Shown: piece by piece, positions 1 to 12,379 of the stretch | Layout: every line of letters starts with the position of its first letter | How positions within the stretch are numbered: the first letter of the stretch is position 1 | Source: Dasypus novemcinctus | Taxonomy: Eukaryota > Chordata > Mammalia > Cingulata > Dasypodidae | Assembly: GCF_030445035.2 (NCBI RefSeq) | Contig: NC_080677.1 | Span: 106,885,513-106,949,512, forward strand | Length of the DNA stretch: 64,000 bases | Direction: 5' to 3' | Made by a program: the position numbers and the translations under genes | The notes under the pieces: generated by a model | Seen by the model: only the letters and a program-made list of their open reading frames with translations | Databases searched by the model: none | What the model was told of the DNA's origin: nothing

Positions 1-139
1 CATTTTCCTCATGTGGAAATTTAGAGCATTAGATAAGCTGACTCTTCCACTCTATCATTCTGCAGTTCTGTACTTCTGAAAATTTCAGTGTAATACTGAA
101 AAGTTATTAGTTTTGCCAGGACTAATATCTGTCTGCCTC

Positions 140-292
140 TATTTATCTACCTATTTACCTCTCCATCCACCCATCTCTCTAACCATCTACCCATCCATTC
201 ATAAATCCATCTATCCTCCCATTCACTCACCCACCCGTCCATCCATCCATCCATCCACCCATCCATCTATCCATCCATCCATCCATCCAATT
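140..292. repeat. Tetranucleotide repeat, (TCCA)n with variants
   Basis: Imperfect CATC/CCAT units run from about 140, purest at 236-290. Translated frames over it (Ser/Ile/His/Pro periodic peptides) are repeat artefacts. The flanks 1-112 and 293-535 show nothing I recognise. Confidence 0.9.
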
Positions 293-535
293 TTATTCCT
301 CGTTCCAAAGGGAGCTGGGACAGCTGAAATAGTGTGTGGGACTGAGCAGTTTGTCTCCCTTTCCATGAAGGCTCCCAAAGATCCTGGCCATCCCTTGCCC
401 AGGGAAAAGTAGAGTGGATCTCTGGGCCTGAACGTGGAGAGGGGATTGGAGTCAAGCCTGGGCATCTCAAAGGGACCAAAGCCAGGCCACGAGCTGCTCC
501 TCTCCTTCCACATTCCACAACATGGCCCCTCATCC

Positions 536-982
536 ACATACACTTTTTTTATTAATAAAGATTTATTTTTTATTTATTTCTCTTCCCTTCCCCCCCCACC
601 CCCACCCCCGTTGTCTGCTCTCTGTGTCCATTCGCTGTGTGTTCTTCTGTGCCCACTTCTATCCTTATCAGCGGCACCAGGAATCTGTATTTCTTTCTGT
701 TGTGTCGTCTTGTTGTGTCAGCTCTCTGCGTGTCAGCTCTCTGTATGCGGAGCCATTCCTGGGCGGGCTGCACTTTCTTTTGTGCTGGGCGGCTCTCCTT
801 ACGGGGTGCACTCCTTGTGCGTGGGGTTCCCCTACTCAGGGGCACCCCTTGCACGCATCAGCACTGCGGGTAGGCCAGCTCCACACGGGTCAGGAGACCC
901 AGGGTTTGAACCACGGACCTCCCATGTGGTAGATGGACGCCCTATCCATTGGGCCAAGTCCGCTTCCCCTACATACACTTTT
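536..982 (-). mobile_element. Long DAS-type SINE with 12-bp target duplication
   Basis: An antisense, tRNA-derived SINE of about 423 bp (548-970): T-rich tail at the left, a GC-rich body, and at the right the reverse complement of a tRNA-like head (B-box-like GGTTTGAACCACGG and the CATTGGGCCAAGTCC A-box side). It is bounded by identical 12-bp repeats ACATACACTTTT at 536-547 and 971-982, as expected for L1-mediated insertion. Near-identical long copies lie at 44.0 kb (+) and 61.3 kb (-). The type resembles armadillo DAS SINEs. Confidence 0.88.
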
Positions 983-1184
983 GAGCAGCCAGAGTGTTAG
1001 AGGCTTGGAGCTTCAGGGATTGCTCCCCCTGAGCCTCCTTCCTCAGCTCACAGCCATCGTAGCTCAATGGGCCTCATGCCCAAAGTGGAGACTCCTCCCC
1101 TGGGCCAGAAAGCAGCCCAGAGGTGACGTGGGACCACAGGACTTAGGAGTCAAGATACAGGCAAGCTTTTCACCATTCCAACCT

Positions 1185-1560
1185 CAGGATCCTCACCAAT
1201 AAAATGGGAATAATAACATCTGCGTCTCCTGCCTCAGTGGATATTGGAAGGCTGAACTGAGAACAATATATGCAAAAGTGCTTGGTGAATGGAAAAGTGC
1301 TATGCAAATATGAGGCGCTGTTACCCAACATTCATTCATTTCACAAGCACACGTCCTGCCAAGCGCTGTGCTAGGAAGTGGAAAGACGGGGATGAAAGAT
1401 GCAATCTGTTCTCCAGGAGTTCTCAGTCTAGCGGATGAGACAGACAAATGCAGGATTCCACGAGGGTGTGGCGAGTGCTCTAACAGAGGCTTGTCCAGGG
1501 TAAGACGGGAGCACCGGGCAGCCGCTCCTTCCCATCCTGGAGGAATGGGGACGGCTTCCT
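1185..1560. repeat. MIR tail followed by L2 relic
   Basis: AAAATGGGAATAATAACATC and the AAAAGTGCTATGCAAAT stretch read as the 3' half of a MIR SINE (about 1,185-1,325). TTCATTCATTTCACAAGC, then GCGCTGTGCTAGG and a GGGGATGAAAGA block, match the 3' part of L2 (about 1,328-1,560). From 1,560 to 2,330 I see only unique DNA and a T-rich tract near 2,214-2,235. Confidence 0.65.
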
Positions 1561-2744
1561 GCAAAAGGCGACACGCCGGAAGGATGAGCAGATTTAGCGA
1601 GATGAAAAAGGAGGGGAGGGTGTGTTCTAGGTGAGGGATGTGCAGGTGCAGAGGCAGGGGTGAAAGAGTCCAGTCTCGGTGCTCCTCCCTCCCTGCTGAC
1701 GCTATCTAGGACCAAGAAACAGGGGGACTCACCCTTGGTCACAGCAGGGTTCCGTGGAAAGTCCTCCACGCCGCACAGCGAGCAAGAACATGCCCGTTCC
1801 TGGGGCACTGGGACACGGAAACACGCAAAACATACTCAGAGAAGCAGGCACGTGCAGAAATTTAGGACCCTGCCCTGAGTTTCTTAAATAAACATTAAAA
1901 GGCACACGCCCCATCATTCCCAAGCACTCATTAAACATTTAAGGCCTTGCTTGCTCAGAAGGTGCCAACACCAAAGGCTGTCATAGCTCACACGCCCAGA
2001 AGCTGTCCCTCCTTCCTGCTAGTCCCCGACTTGCCCAGAGCACCCACACACACCCGCAGCCCGGTCAGCTCCCCCTGCGCTGACCCCAGCCCCCCTGCAC
2101 CCCCTTCCCGGATGGTGCCATCCTGATTATCTGCAGCAGGAACACCCAGAGCTTGGGGAGATTAAGCAGCAACTGCGGGGTGCTTTGCAACCCCCCGCCT
2201 CCCATCCCCCATTCTTTTTTTTTTTCTTTCTTTCTGGAGAACACTGAGCAGTAAAGGCTAATTTATGAAGTCCCTAAAGATCCGAACTTTCTACAGAATT
2301 GGCTGCAGCGTGCAGTGGGTTAGAGTCTAATTCGAGTGGAGCAGAAGCCATGGGCTGGGCTGGGCTTGGGGCAGGGGTGGGGTGAGGAAGAGGCGGGCTG
2401 GGAGCCTCCCAAACAACCTGCCTCCCCGGCTAGGCGCCGAGAGAGGACCCCGAGCGTGTCTGGGTTGGGGACGGAGAGGGACGGGAAGGCAGGGGACCCC
2501 CGGGCTCTGTGGCTGGAGTCACCACACCCCTCAGTGCCCACCTTCTCTCCCCGCCCAGGTCACGGCCCAGTGCTGGGAGCTCCAGCGGGGCTCGTCCACC
2601 TTGCTCCACTTGCCCGGGGTCACGAGCTCTAATCCAGCCTAAGTCTACTCTGCCCCCCAGATCTTCTTCCCGCCTTGGGTCCTACCGCCTCCCCTGGGGT
2701 CAGACATTCACACCCCCGCCCCAGCAGGCGCCGCAGGCGGTCCA

Positions 2745-2975
2745 GAGCTGGAATTCGGGTTCCCTCCCTGAGAGGGCCGCTGGGACCGCGGAGGCCGAGG
2801 GCGGCGCTTGCAGCAGGCCTGGGAGCGCGGAGGGCCCAGGAGCCGCAGCCCTGCGAGGGCAGACCCTCGGCGGAGAGGCCGCTCCACCAGGCCTGGGCCA
2901 CCGCAGCAGCAGGGCCCCTGCCCCGGCCCCCGCCGCTCCCCCGGCCTCCCCAGCCCACCCTCCTTTCTGGGCTCT
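2745..2975. promoter_or_regulatory. Small CpG-rich patch, 16 kb upstream of LEP
   Basis: G+C and CpG density rise sharply inside a broader GC-rich stretch (2,330-3,060). Overlapping frames on both strands are compositional and resemble no family. It could be a distal regulatory element or an unannotated non-coding promoter. Unique DNA without recognised features follows from 3,060 to 3,685. Confidence 0.4.
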
Positions 2976-3687
2976 TTGCCCCAGGCTCAACTGCTCTCTT
3001 CCAGGCATTGAGTGTTCAGCTTCTTTTGTCTTCCCCTGCAGAGGGTAATTCTACTCAGCAGCTCTTTTCAATTTGCATACAAAGCCGGCGTCCTGGCAGC
3101 TGTGGCCGTTCACAGGTTTTCCACCCACCTGCGGAGTCCCTTTTGTTCCCACAGTGAACCTTATTCATCTGGACCCCATTCATGACATTTTTTTTTTTTT
3201 AATCTTTTCCCTAGACAAGGGCTTGCTTTTCCTGTGAGGAAAGAGTATGTCCTGTAAACTTGTCCACGAGGATGCTGGGAAGCATTTAGCTGCCTTGCGA
3301 GCAGGAGTTCCTCCTGAGCAAGAAAGCTGGTGGACTGTCCTGCGTCCTCCCTCCCCACCACTAAATGGGAATCCTGCAGAGGGCAGGCCTGCCGCCCCTG
3401 TCCCTGCCCTGAGACAGCCGGGGGCCCTCTGCTGCCCAAAGGGCTGGGGCTGGGGAAGGGGTGGCCCAGACAGCAACTGGGTTTTAGCCTCTGCGCTCGA
3501 AGCCTCCCTCTTGGCTGCGCTTCAGAAGCTTTGCCTGGCGAGTTTTAAGCCTCTGTGCTAACGGTAGGTCCCACCCCGGAGACTGGTCTGCGGTGGTGCC
3601 CAGGGCGTCAATTTGCCTTAAAATCTCTCAGGATGGAGATCCTTTGCCACCTGTGTCGTGAAGGCTGAAGAAGCACAACACAGGGCA

Positions 3688-3836
3688 GGTGCTCTCCACC
3701 TCGGCTGCTCCTTAAAGCGCCTGGGGAGCTTTTAAGAAAGCCTGATGCACCACATCAAGCCCAGCAATTCTGATTCTGTCACTGGGCTGGGACCTGGGCA
3801 CCAGGAGCCTTGAATGTGCATCTAGGGTGAGAATCA
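3688..3836. mobile_element. MER5A-like non-autonomous hAT relic
   Basis: The succession CCTGGGGAGCTTTTAA, CTGATGC, ATTCTGATT, GGACCTGGGCACC and GAATGTGC...GAGAATCAA follows the MER5A layout, an old eutherian non-autonomous hAT element. Confidence 0.7.
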
Positions 3837-3844
3837 ACAGGACA

Positions 3845-3960
3845 GGGGATAGTGCCTAGTGCCCAATCTGCTGGGCAACTTTGGGCGATTAATTAACCTC
3901 TCTGAGCCTCGTTTTTCTCATTTCCACCTTGAATGATGTTACCTGTCTTGCAGGGCTGAC
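3845..3960 (+). repeat. MIR fragment
   Basis: GGGCAACTTTGGGCGATTAA then CTCTGAGCCTCGTTTTTCTC and a TTACCTGTCTTGCAGGG end follow the MIR core. Confidence 0.65.
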
Positions 3961-4212
3961 TGCATCTGGTGCATGTGGAGGCTTCCTCTACCCTCCCTGC
4001 TTAGCCTGGGTTAGCTGGTTCAATAATCGTCCTTTGTCCAAAAGTGTAAATTTACCATCAGTAATTGACTATGTTACCAATAATCATTAAAAGGTGCTGC
4101 CTTTAAGGGACGTGGAAAAGAGGACAACCACCTCAGCCTGTCCTTCTGGTTTTGGGGAAGTATCCTGACAGTGGTGTCTCTTTTCCTTCATCTCATAAAA
4201 TCCCATTTCAGG

Positions 4213-4418
4213 TCACTGACACTTTTTTTTTAAGATTTATTTTATTTAATTATTTCTACCTCCTCCCTCGTTTGCACTTCACTGTCTGCTCTCTGTGTCT
4301 GTTTGTTGTGTGCTTGTCTTATTTTAGGAGGCACCAGGAACTGAACCCGGGACTAACCATGTGAGAGGCAGGCACCCAACTGCTTGAGCCACAGCTACTT
4401 CCCATCATTGACACTTTT
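4213..4418 (-). mobile_element. Short DAS-type SINE with 14-bp target duplication
   Basis: An antisense SINE of about 178 bp (4,227-4,404) with a T-rich tail on the left and a tRNA-like head on the right (GGAACTGAACCCGGGACT, then TGCTTGAGCC). Flanking repeats TCACTGACACTTTT (4,213) and TCATTGACACTTTT (4,405) differ at one base. It lacks the GC-rich body of the long form. Confidence 0.82.
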
Positions 4419-4554
4419 GAATCAAATTTCAGTTGATTAAATTCTACCAAAAACTCCAGAGGAGAACTCTTTGCATATATTTGTCTTGCATGCTAGATCT
4501 TAGTGTAAAGAAATGAAGTCTTTTGTGTTGAAATAATCATAGTTGTATCACAGT

Positions 4555-4790
4555 ATAAATGTGAAGCGACATGGCTCAGAAAATGAGCTTCAAACTTAAA
4601 ATCAAATCATGAGATTTCTAAACCATTTATGTGCTTTTGGCCAGTGCCCTTCACCTCTCCCAGCCTCCATTTGCTCGTGGAAATTTTAGATCGCTATTCT
4701 AAAAAGTGGAGTTGAAAATATTGCTGCTACTCTTTCTGCTCCTACTACTACTAGCTACTACTAACTACCATCAACAACAACAACGGTGTG
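4555..4790. repeat. Possible MIR relic and triplet-rich tract
   Basis: About 4,555-4,720 has a MIR-like run ending CTCCCAGCCTCCATTTGCTC; identification is weak. From about 4,735 to 4,785 there is an imperfect CTA/CAA triplet tract. Confidence 0.4.
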
Positions 4791-5186
4791 CAGTTCCATA
4801 GCTCCTGCCTGATACCAACATCAGCTGCACGTGTGGCTGAGGGGCTTTTAAAGAACTTGTTCCAAGCACTTCCTTCCATCAAACTTTCTGAACCTGCTAT
4901 TGGCATTGCACTCTATTAAGTGTAGAGAGGGATGCAGATAAAATAGACATGGGTTCTGCCTGCCTGCTCTCAAATAGGCTGTGGTTTGGAAGTTCAGGTA
5001 AGTTGCATCCACTAACTCTAACACTGTAGAAAGGAGATCCAGCTGCGGGGCAGGGTAGGCTTGCTAAAGAAGGTGGTCTTTTAACTCCATCTTGAGGAGG
5101 AGCAGAGTTTGGCTAGTGGGAGAGGAAATGCCCAAAGTCAAGGATGCCAGGGAGCTGCGGATGGATGGGAGTGGCAAGTGGTTTAA

Positions 5187-5610
5187 GTGAAGGGTGTCAA
5201 AGGGTTTCCAATGTAAAGTACCAGAAATTTGTTGGCTTTTATAATGGGGATTTATTTGGGATAAAAATTCACGGTTCCAAGGCTGTGAAAAGTCCAAACT
5301 GAGGCACCATCAGCAAAGCTTTCTCACCAAAGTTATCTTCTGTTGATCCCGGCGTGTTGCCACGTGGTGAAGCAAGATGGCCGCCGATCTGCCCCGGTCC
5401 CAGCCTTCCCCTCCGAGATGGCTGCGACCTGCCGCCGTCCCAGCCTTCCCCTCCAGGCTCAGCATCCCCTCCTGAGCTGATCTGTGGGCTCAGCCTCATG
5501 GAGTTTCGTGCTCTTTTACATGGCAGGGTCAACATGGCGGTTTCCTTTTCCTCCAGAAAGGATCCTACACTGTACACTTGCATGGGCAGTAGGGTGCCAG
5601 CGACCTTGAT
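5187..5610 (+). mobile_element. LTR-like element, diverged copy
   Basis: The block starting near TACCAGAAATTTGTTGGC and ATTTATTTGGGATAAAA, followed by TTCTCACCAAAGTTA and CAAGATGGCCGCC, aligns by eye with the elements at 14,444-14,976 (-) and 50,181-50,680 (+). It then carries tandem CCCAGCCTTCCCCTCC segments. Both ends are uncertain. An open frame across it (5,354-5,614) is not a supported gene. Confidence 0.6.
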
Positions 5611-5647
5611 CTGAAATGTGGGAGTAGGTGCAGGGACTGTGGGGGTG

Positions 5648-5760
5648 GGTTGGGGTTTGTCATTTAATTCAATACTTACTGATCACTAGCTGGATGTGGG
5701 GGTGCAGAAATGAACAGGATACACCCATGCCTCGGGGGTGCAGTCTGCTGAGAGAACACA
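5648..5760 (+). repeat. L2 3'-end fragment
   Basis: TTCAATACTTACTGATCACT followed by GGGGGTGCAGAAATGAACAG matches the L2 3' region. From 5,760 to 6,955 I see mostly unique DNA, with a weak L1-like stretch near 6,210-6,290 and a T-run at 6,462-6,469. Confidence 0.55.
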
Positions 5761-6954
5761 GCCCAGAAAATGTACTTCCCCAGCTCCAGCCGGGCAAACC
5801 TGGAACTCCCTTGAGAGCTACAAGCAGGGTTTTGAGCTAGAAAGAGGCTGTCCTTTCTGGGTTCTCCCCCTTTAAGGCACCTCTTTCACCTCTGTGGAGC
5901 TGCTCACACAATTTCACCAGCTCTCCTCAGTTCCCGCTTGGGGGTACAGTCATTGCCCCAGCTCTCCAAGGAGCACGGCTTCCTGGCCCCTTGTAGGCTT
6001 TCTCTACTTTCTGCTACATCCTTATTCTAGCCACTTTCCTTCAGCACGTGAGGAATTTCCAAGGTGCCTGGTGGGACCTGCCCACCTCCCTGCAAGTGGT
6101 GTAGCTGTGCCTTCTCAGGTCTGCAGGAGGGAGAGTGGTAACAGGGGCTCTCATCTGCACAGTAGATAGCCAAGGCCTTAAACATATGCGTACCTGTTGA
6201 CGCAGGTTTTAGAAACGATCCTAAGGAAATAAGCATGAAGATTTGCAGAGATGTATCTGCCAGAGGATGCATGAGAGCCTTGTTGGTGAGAGGGAAGATG
6301 TCCTGGAAGAAAGAAAAAGTTATGCACCAAAAATATGACACTGGGGATTTTAGGTAGTAGAATTATAGAAAAACACAAATTATCTGGTCTGGAGGTTTTT
6401 GACAAGAAATGCCCATTACTTGTATAGTTAGAATAAAAGATTCTACATTTTTTCTTCTTTTTTTTTTGCAGGGTCAGGGTGGACACTACATTTTTAAAAG
6501 TATCTCCCCAGGTACTGGACAATGACTCGCATCTGAAATATGCCCTGGCAGGAGCTGGAGAGTGCTGAGAGCAAGCCGAGCCCAGGACGGTCCTCCTGAG
6601 CGCCTGGGTGCTGGGTCAAGCTGCTCCGCTCTGCCCTCCCCCACAGGGGCCCTCGCAGCCACGCCGCTTACACAACGGGCTGCACGAGAAATGTGCTTGG
6701 CGGCCTTTCCCGGTCCTGGCAAACAGATCTTCCAACTCCTCAGCCTCGTTACAGGCTATGATGGGACAAACCAGGACTCAGGCCAATGGTGGCGCAAAGG
6801 CAGGATGGCCAGATTTTCTGGTCACTGCATTCCACTCAGATGAGCAAACGCATTCAATCTCCTTCCCTGCCTGAGGGCTCAGGCCTTGCGAACCAGGCAC
6901 CTTTAGGGAGCCAGCCTGCCTAACCCCCCTGGCAGCGTGGTGAAAGCGCCTGCT

Positions 6955-7160
6955 CTAATTACTCATTAGCATTTGTCGAGTGCCTACTGAGAGCTCTACT
7001 TGTAATAGCCCAGTGATCCTCCAACAACCCTGCGAGGTGGTACCTTAATGCTATCATTACAAAGAGGAAATGGAAGCAGAAAGCATGTAAGTAATTCACC
7101 CAAAGTCACACACTAATAAATGGCAGAGCTGGGCTTCAGACCCAGGTGGTGCGGCCTCCG
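6955..7160 (-). repeat. MIR, antisense
   Basis: GTGCCTACTGAGAGCTCTAC, CAACAACCCTGCGAGGTGG, CACCCAAAGTCACACACTAA and GGCAGAGCTGGGCTTCAGAC follow the reverse complement of MIR from tail to head. The DNA from 7,160 to 8,540 shows nothing I recognise. Confidence 0.85.
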
Positions 7161-8544
7161 GTAATTAGTAAGCCTGCGGTAGACAGTCGAGGGCAGGTCA
7201 TGTTGCCATGGTGATTTTGAGTTGTGATTCTGAGTTGTTTCCTGATGTTTTCCTGGAAGACTGTGGTTTCCTCAAGGGAATGAACTGCGCCTTTCCCTTC
7301 TGTGGGACCACAGAGCTCCCAGCGCAGAGCTACCTTCCAAGCGACCTGTGGTCTGGGCACCTGCCGCCTGCCTTCTTTACTTCTCTACCTGCAGGGGAAG
7401 TGCGTACATTCTCACAGAGCTAGAAGTTTGTCTACGCAACCAGTCTGATAAACCACCTCTTGAGGGACAAACCCTGGACCGGCGACCGAGACGTCCTCAG
7501 GATGGCACAGATCAAGCGATGCTCGGGCTTCAGTAGGCCTCAAGGGTTCTGGCTGCTTCCCAACAGCAGCTTTCCAAATGCCCATCCAGCCCCAGGTCCC
7601 TGGGGAAGATGAAGCTCTAGGAAAGATTATGGCCCGAGTCCTTCCACTCCAATGGGGAAGGGGACCAGGTAAGAGAAAGAGGTGCTGCCCAGAGGGTGAG
7701 CCTACTGGAATCGACCTCTTGGCTGTGACTTCTGTCTTCGGGATATCCAGGCTGGATTCCAACCTAGGATGTAAGATGCTATCACCGGAGTCTGGGAAGA
7801 TCAGCACAGAAACATGAACAGAGGTTATCTCAGCGTGGTGGGATTAGGGAAGACATTTTCTCCATGGCTTTGCTCCCCTGCATTTTTTAATTTTCTGCAG
7901 TGAACATGATTATTTGGGCAATTGAATAATTTGGAGAGAAAAATAACTGTACTCGCTCTGTTCCTTGCAGAGTTCTTCCCAAACATATGCAGTCGGCTAA
8001 ACACCAAGGTGCCCTCCATGTCATGTGGCTTCCTCCAGAGCACCTCTTCTCACCAGCAATTTCCCTTCCTCACTGTCTCCTTCCAGATCTTCTAATGCAC
8101 ATTAATATAGCAAAGCCTTGCAGATTACTGATCGTTTTCCAGGCCTAAGCCTGCTGGCCCCCACAACTCTGGTTTCAGGAGAAGTTTCCTTCGTGTCTTT
8201 ACAGGTGATGCCTGAATCCACATCTCCAGGTCAGGCCCCTCTCCTGGACTTCAGTCTCAATTAACTGCTGGGTACCTGCAAGCAGATGGCCTCCACGGTC
8301 ACGTTCACGGGCATATGAGTCCTGCCCGTCCCCCTTCCCTCCACACTCAGTCACCTCCCGGTTTCTTTGTCTCTGCCACCCGCACTGTCATTGAGTTTTA
8401 GGCAGCAAGGTTTATTGAAAAGTGACTCCTTTCCTCCCCCCAAGTTTGGCCATTCAGTTTACAAGGTGGGTGTTTTTTTTCTCTTCAAAATGTCTCTTAG
8501 GTCTTTCTTCTTTCTCCCTGCTCTACCCCTCGCTGAGCTCCTGA

Positions 8545-8960
8545 GTCACTGCTGAGGTCTGAGACTGTATCTGACTCATTTTTGCATCTCCAGCATCTAG
8601 TCCAGTGCCCAGCACACAGTAGGCTCTCAATGTACACTTCCTGGTTTCATTCACTCAACTGTGAACGCAAAGGTGGATGACCTTGTATAATCTGTCTCCT
8701 TGATTTAAGTTTTTTCTTACGATCCTCCCTCTATTTCTCTACCAGTTGAATCTCCCAAAATGGTGCCTTGCCCATGTGAACCGCCTCCGGTGCCTCTAAT
8801 GGCCCCCCACAGTCTGACGGTCAAGGCCCTTCAAACTCCAGCCCCTTTTTGCCATTCTAGACTTTGTCCTCTTCCTCGGTGAGACTCCCTCCAGCTGAGC
8901 TGGCCCCTCAGTACCCTCTCCTGTGGCTCTGTCTGATCCCCCTCTGCTCTCTCTGTTGAA
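8545..8960 (+). repeat. L2 3'-region fragments
   Basis: CTGTATCTGACTCATTTTTG to CAGTAGGCTCTCAATG (8,545-8,660) fits the L2 3' end. 8,730-8,960 (AAGGCCCTTCAAACTCCAGC and following) fits a slightly more 5' part of L2. Confidence 0.6.
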
Positions 8961-9029
8961 TGACTTAGCACCCCGCACTGACGCTTCCTACTGCCTAATT
9001 TTTCATGACTTGAATGTGGCGTCCATTCC

Positions 9030-9500
9030 TGTAGTGGACTGATGGCAGCAATGGCCCTAACTGTTCATGCCTCCTTATTTTGCTGCTTTTCAGTAGTCTC
9101 CTCTCACAGCAAATCCAGGCATGGCCAGGGGACTTGCTTTGGTCAATGGGAAAACAGTAAATGTGACGCTAGCAGAGGCTTGAAAAGTGCTGGCAAGGGG
9201 GGGGAGCTTGCCCTCCCACTGCCCTTGGGAACCCCGTGACTGCCACCACAAGACCAAGCCCAGGCTAGCCCTGTCACCTGCATCATCCCAGCGGAGGACC
9301 CTCCAGCTGCCAGATATGCCAGCAGGACCACAGGCCTGCACGGACATCCAGGTGACGACAGTCCCTGAGGGGGCAGGGCCAAGCAAGCAGAACAACTGCC
9401 CAGCTGGGCCAGCCTGAATTTCTGACCCACAGGATTGTAAGCTAACCAAATGGCTGTTGATTTAAGCCACCGAGTTTTCGGGAGGGCTTTCATGTCGCTC
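9030..9500 (+). repeat. Old interspersed repeat, family not assigned
   Basis: The ends (GGACTTGCTTTGGTCAATGG; then TTAAGCCACCGAGTTTTCGG) have a counterpart in the split repeat at 39,875-40,173 / 40,705-40,860 (GTAACTTGCTTTCCCCAATG; GAAGTCGCTGAATTTAGGGG), so it is a dispersed family. I cannot name it. Open frames on both strands across it are not supported. 9,500-10,600 appears unique. Confidence 0.5.
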
Positions 9501-10599
9501 CGAGTCTGTGAGGCTGGGAGTTTGTTGACTGGAGGAGGAGATGCTACGGGAGCCACCTGTGGACACTCCCCTGGTAGAGCTGCAGACATCCTGATGGACA
9601 TATGAGAGCATCCACTAAAACCTTTGGTTTATTTCTCCCTCGTTTGCTTAAGAAGTTCCATAGTGTGGTCGGGCGGAGGGGTAGGGGGAGAGGAGATGAG
9701 GGAAGGGGAGAGAGAAGACAGTGTTAGGTGTAGCCTGTGTGGAAACTTCCTGGGGAGTGTAGTCCCAGGGCCCAGCCAGGACAGAGGTCACCAGATGTGG
9801 CTCGGGGAGGCTGGATCACTTGTCCAAGAGCCCAACGCAGGCTCGTGTACCCCATTACAAGACCGGCCAGGACGAGGGCGTGGCCTCTAACTGTCGAGGC
9901 CCATGGCTTTCCCATTTGTGCACTGCCCACCGACTGCAGCATTCAATAAACGTCTGTGGACAGATGTGCGGCCAAGCTGACTGCCCCAGGGAGATGGAGC
10001 CAAAACCCTGACTTTGTTAGCTAGCCCTTCTCTCCCGGCCAAGTTAGCCAGCTTGGGGGCTGGGGGAGCACAATCTAACATACCTGGTAACCTCGCATTT
10101 TCAGCAGCCGAGACCTCCGAGGGCAGGGCGGCCCCCATCCCTCCACTGTAAGGAGCAGTCCTTCCTAAGGGAGAGCGGTGTGCGGGAGCCGGCGTTCAGC
10201 TTCGCTGTGTCCGTCCACCTTCCTCCCCTCCTCCTCTAGCAGGCTTGCTGGGAGCTCAGAGGCTGAGCCAGGAGGGCCCACGTGGAGCCAGGGGAAGTGG
10301 AAGTCTGTTCTTTGAGGAGTCGGAATAAATAAAATAGATTAATTGTTAATGAACAAAATGATTAGGCAGACCTAGAGAAAGTCAAGGAACAGACAAGAGC
10401 CAAGAGAGATGAGGAGTCTAATGTGGGCGTGAGCCCCACGGAAGGCAGCAGGCCTCCTGCTGGGCCGTCCGTCCACCTGCGGCTCTGCCAGGGTGGCCTG
10501 GCCCCTGGTCCTGCGCCTCCTCTGAGGGCTTTCTCAAGCTGCAGCTTTCTCCCCTGCTCGTCAGAAACGTGTTAGGATGAGGTCAGGGTCACGCATTTA

Positions 10600-11015
10600 G
10601 TTAGGCATCTATTCCAAAGATATTTCCTGAGGACCCTGCTACGTACCAGGCCCTGCTAAAAACTAGGAAGACAAGCATTTGCCCAAAGCTTCTTCTTTTA
10701 ACAGTTTTTTGAGCCCCGGGCTGACCAAGTCGTAGCACTCATGGATAACCCTCATGATGGAGACCAAAAAATTGGACAAATCAGTAATTAAGCGGATTGG
10801 TTATAGACCGTAGTTTTTGACTGGTGCTGTGCAGAAAGCAGTGGGGTGCTCTGATAGACAATGACAGGGAGAACAGAGCCATGAGCAGGCAGATGACCAT
10901 CCGCGCATCTGGCCTGTATTTAGGGAGCACCTGCTATGTGCCCGGTGCCACGCCAGGGGCCAGGAATGACCTGGTGAATGAGGAGCAGCCTTGCCCCTCA
11001 CGGGCCACTCACAGA
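10600..11015 (+). repeat. Two L2 3'-end fragments
   Basis: About 10,605-10,690 (TTTCCTGAGGACCCTGCTAC) and 10,900-11,015 (GGAGCACCTGCTATGTGCCC) both match the L2 motif for a size-class list of the type GAGCACCTACTATGTGCCAG. Confidence 0.6.
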
Positions 11016-11494
11016 GCAAAAGAACCAGTCCAGTCCACATGCAAAATAAAACACAAGAATTCTGAGAAATAATAGACCAATTGTTTGACTGAAACGTCCA
11101 CTTGTATTTTAGTCTAATCTTTCAGGCCTGTGTCAGACCCCACCTCCCCCACCTCCACGTGGGGGGAAAGGCATATATCTCACCCGAGGAGCTGCTTGGG
11201 AGCAGAGATGTGACCCTTGCCTGCCTCTCTTCTCCCTCAGCAGGTCACCATCAGTCACTCGACAAAGCCCTGGGCTCTCTGAGGTGACCTTCGCAGCCCG
11301 GCATATCCACGTGAACTTGCAGGTCTAGGCGGAGGTCAGTGACTCACCACCGAGACAGAGCAGCACTGCAGGGGCCATCTGGACGGTGGCCAGGTGGCAG
11401 CTAATGCCTCAGGTGTAGAATGATGTCTTTTTTCAGACCTGGAACAAGGAAATGCTATGTAAGATAAGGACAGACGAAGCGACCAAAAACAGGG

Positions 11495-11660
11495 CCTGGC
11501 CCAGCTCTATCACTCACTTGCAAGGCCCTTGTCCACTCTGGATCTCAGGTTCCCATTTGTAAAATGGAAATAGTAATAACCTCCTCCTCCTCTTTTCGGG
11601 GGTAACTGTCAAAATCAGATGAGATCATGAGCGCCCTACAAAAAAATAAAAAGCATTTGA
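11495..11660 (+). repeat. MIR
   Basis: CAGCTCTATCACTCACTTGC, then GATCTCAGGTTCCCATTTGT, AAAATGGAAATAGTAATAAC and AGATGAGATCATG follow the MIR core. The 11,660-12,370 stretch has no assigned element, though 11,955-12,345 has the look of an old repeat. Confidence 0.7.
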
Positions 11661-12379
11661 ATCCAAAGTTTTATCAAGTTTAGAGATGGAATTATTTTTT
11701 TTTAATTGTGAAGTTTGCCAGCGTTCAAAGAAAAGGAATTTTTAAGTTTTACTCTTTATTAATAAAGCCAAGTCTATCAAATTTTGATAATACTCCACTG
11801 CTGAGTGTAGCAAGCACTTTTTGATGAGCCATTTCTCCTCTCCTTCCCGACTCGCAGAACCTAGTTCTTTCAGCTAAAACCCCAGCTTTCCCTGACCTCG
11901 GGACAGGAGGCTCCTACTCCAGCCTCGGGGGAGGAAAGATGATTGCTCTAAATCAGTCCTGGCCATCACATTCCATGTTGCCGGCAATTGGTCTTGGGAT
12001 GGACAGAAGTCCCAGTTCTAGCCAATAAGAAATAAAGGAAAGTCCGACTTCCCTTCCCCTACTAGAAACAAAGAATTTCAAGAGAAAAGTTTTTGCCTCT
12101 GCCCCACCCTTCCTACTGGGGGGCACTGGCATAGGACAGGATATCTGAAGGGGTAGCACCTATTTGTAACCATGAGGCCAGAAGCACAAAGACATAATAG
12201 AAGAGCAGAAGCCCAAAAAGAGCAAGATTCTTGATAAGGCCCCTGAGCTTCTGCGCCTGCCACCTCCAGGCTTCTGCTTATAGGAAAGTTAAGGCTGATA
12301 AATGCTGAAGACACTGTTATGCGAAGCCAATTGTATGTGTGAATTGGCACAGTCTCTAAGGAATGTAAGTTGACAATAT

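Noticed and set aside
434..1000. 188-codon frame near the left end
   Set aside because: It lies almost wholly in an antisense DAS SINE with clear target duplications.
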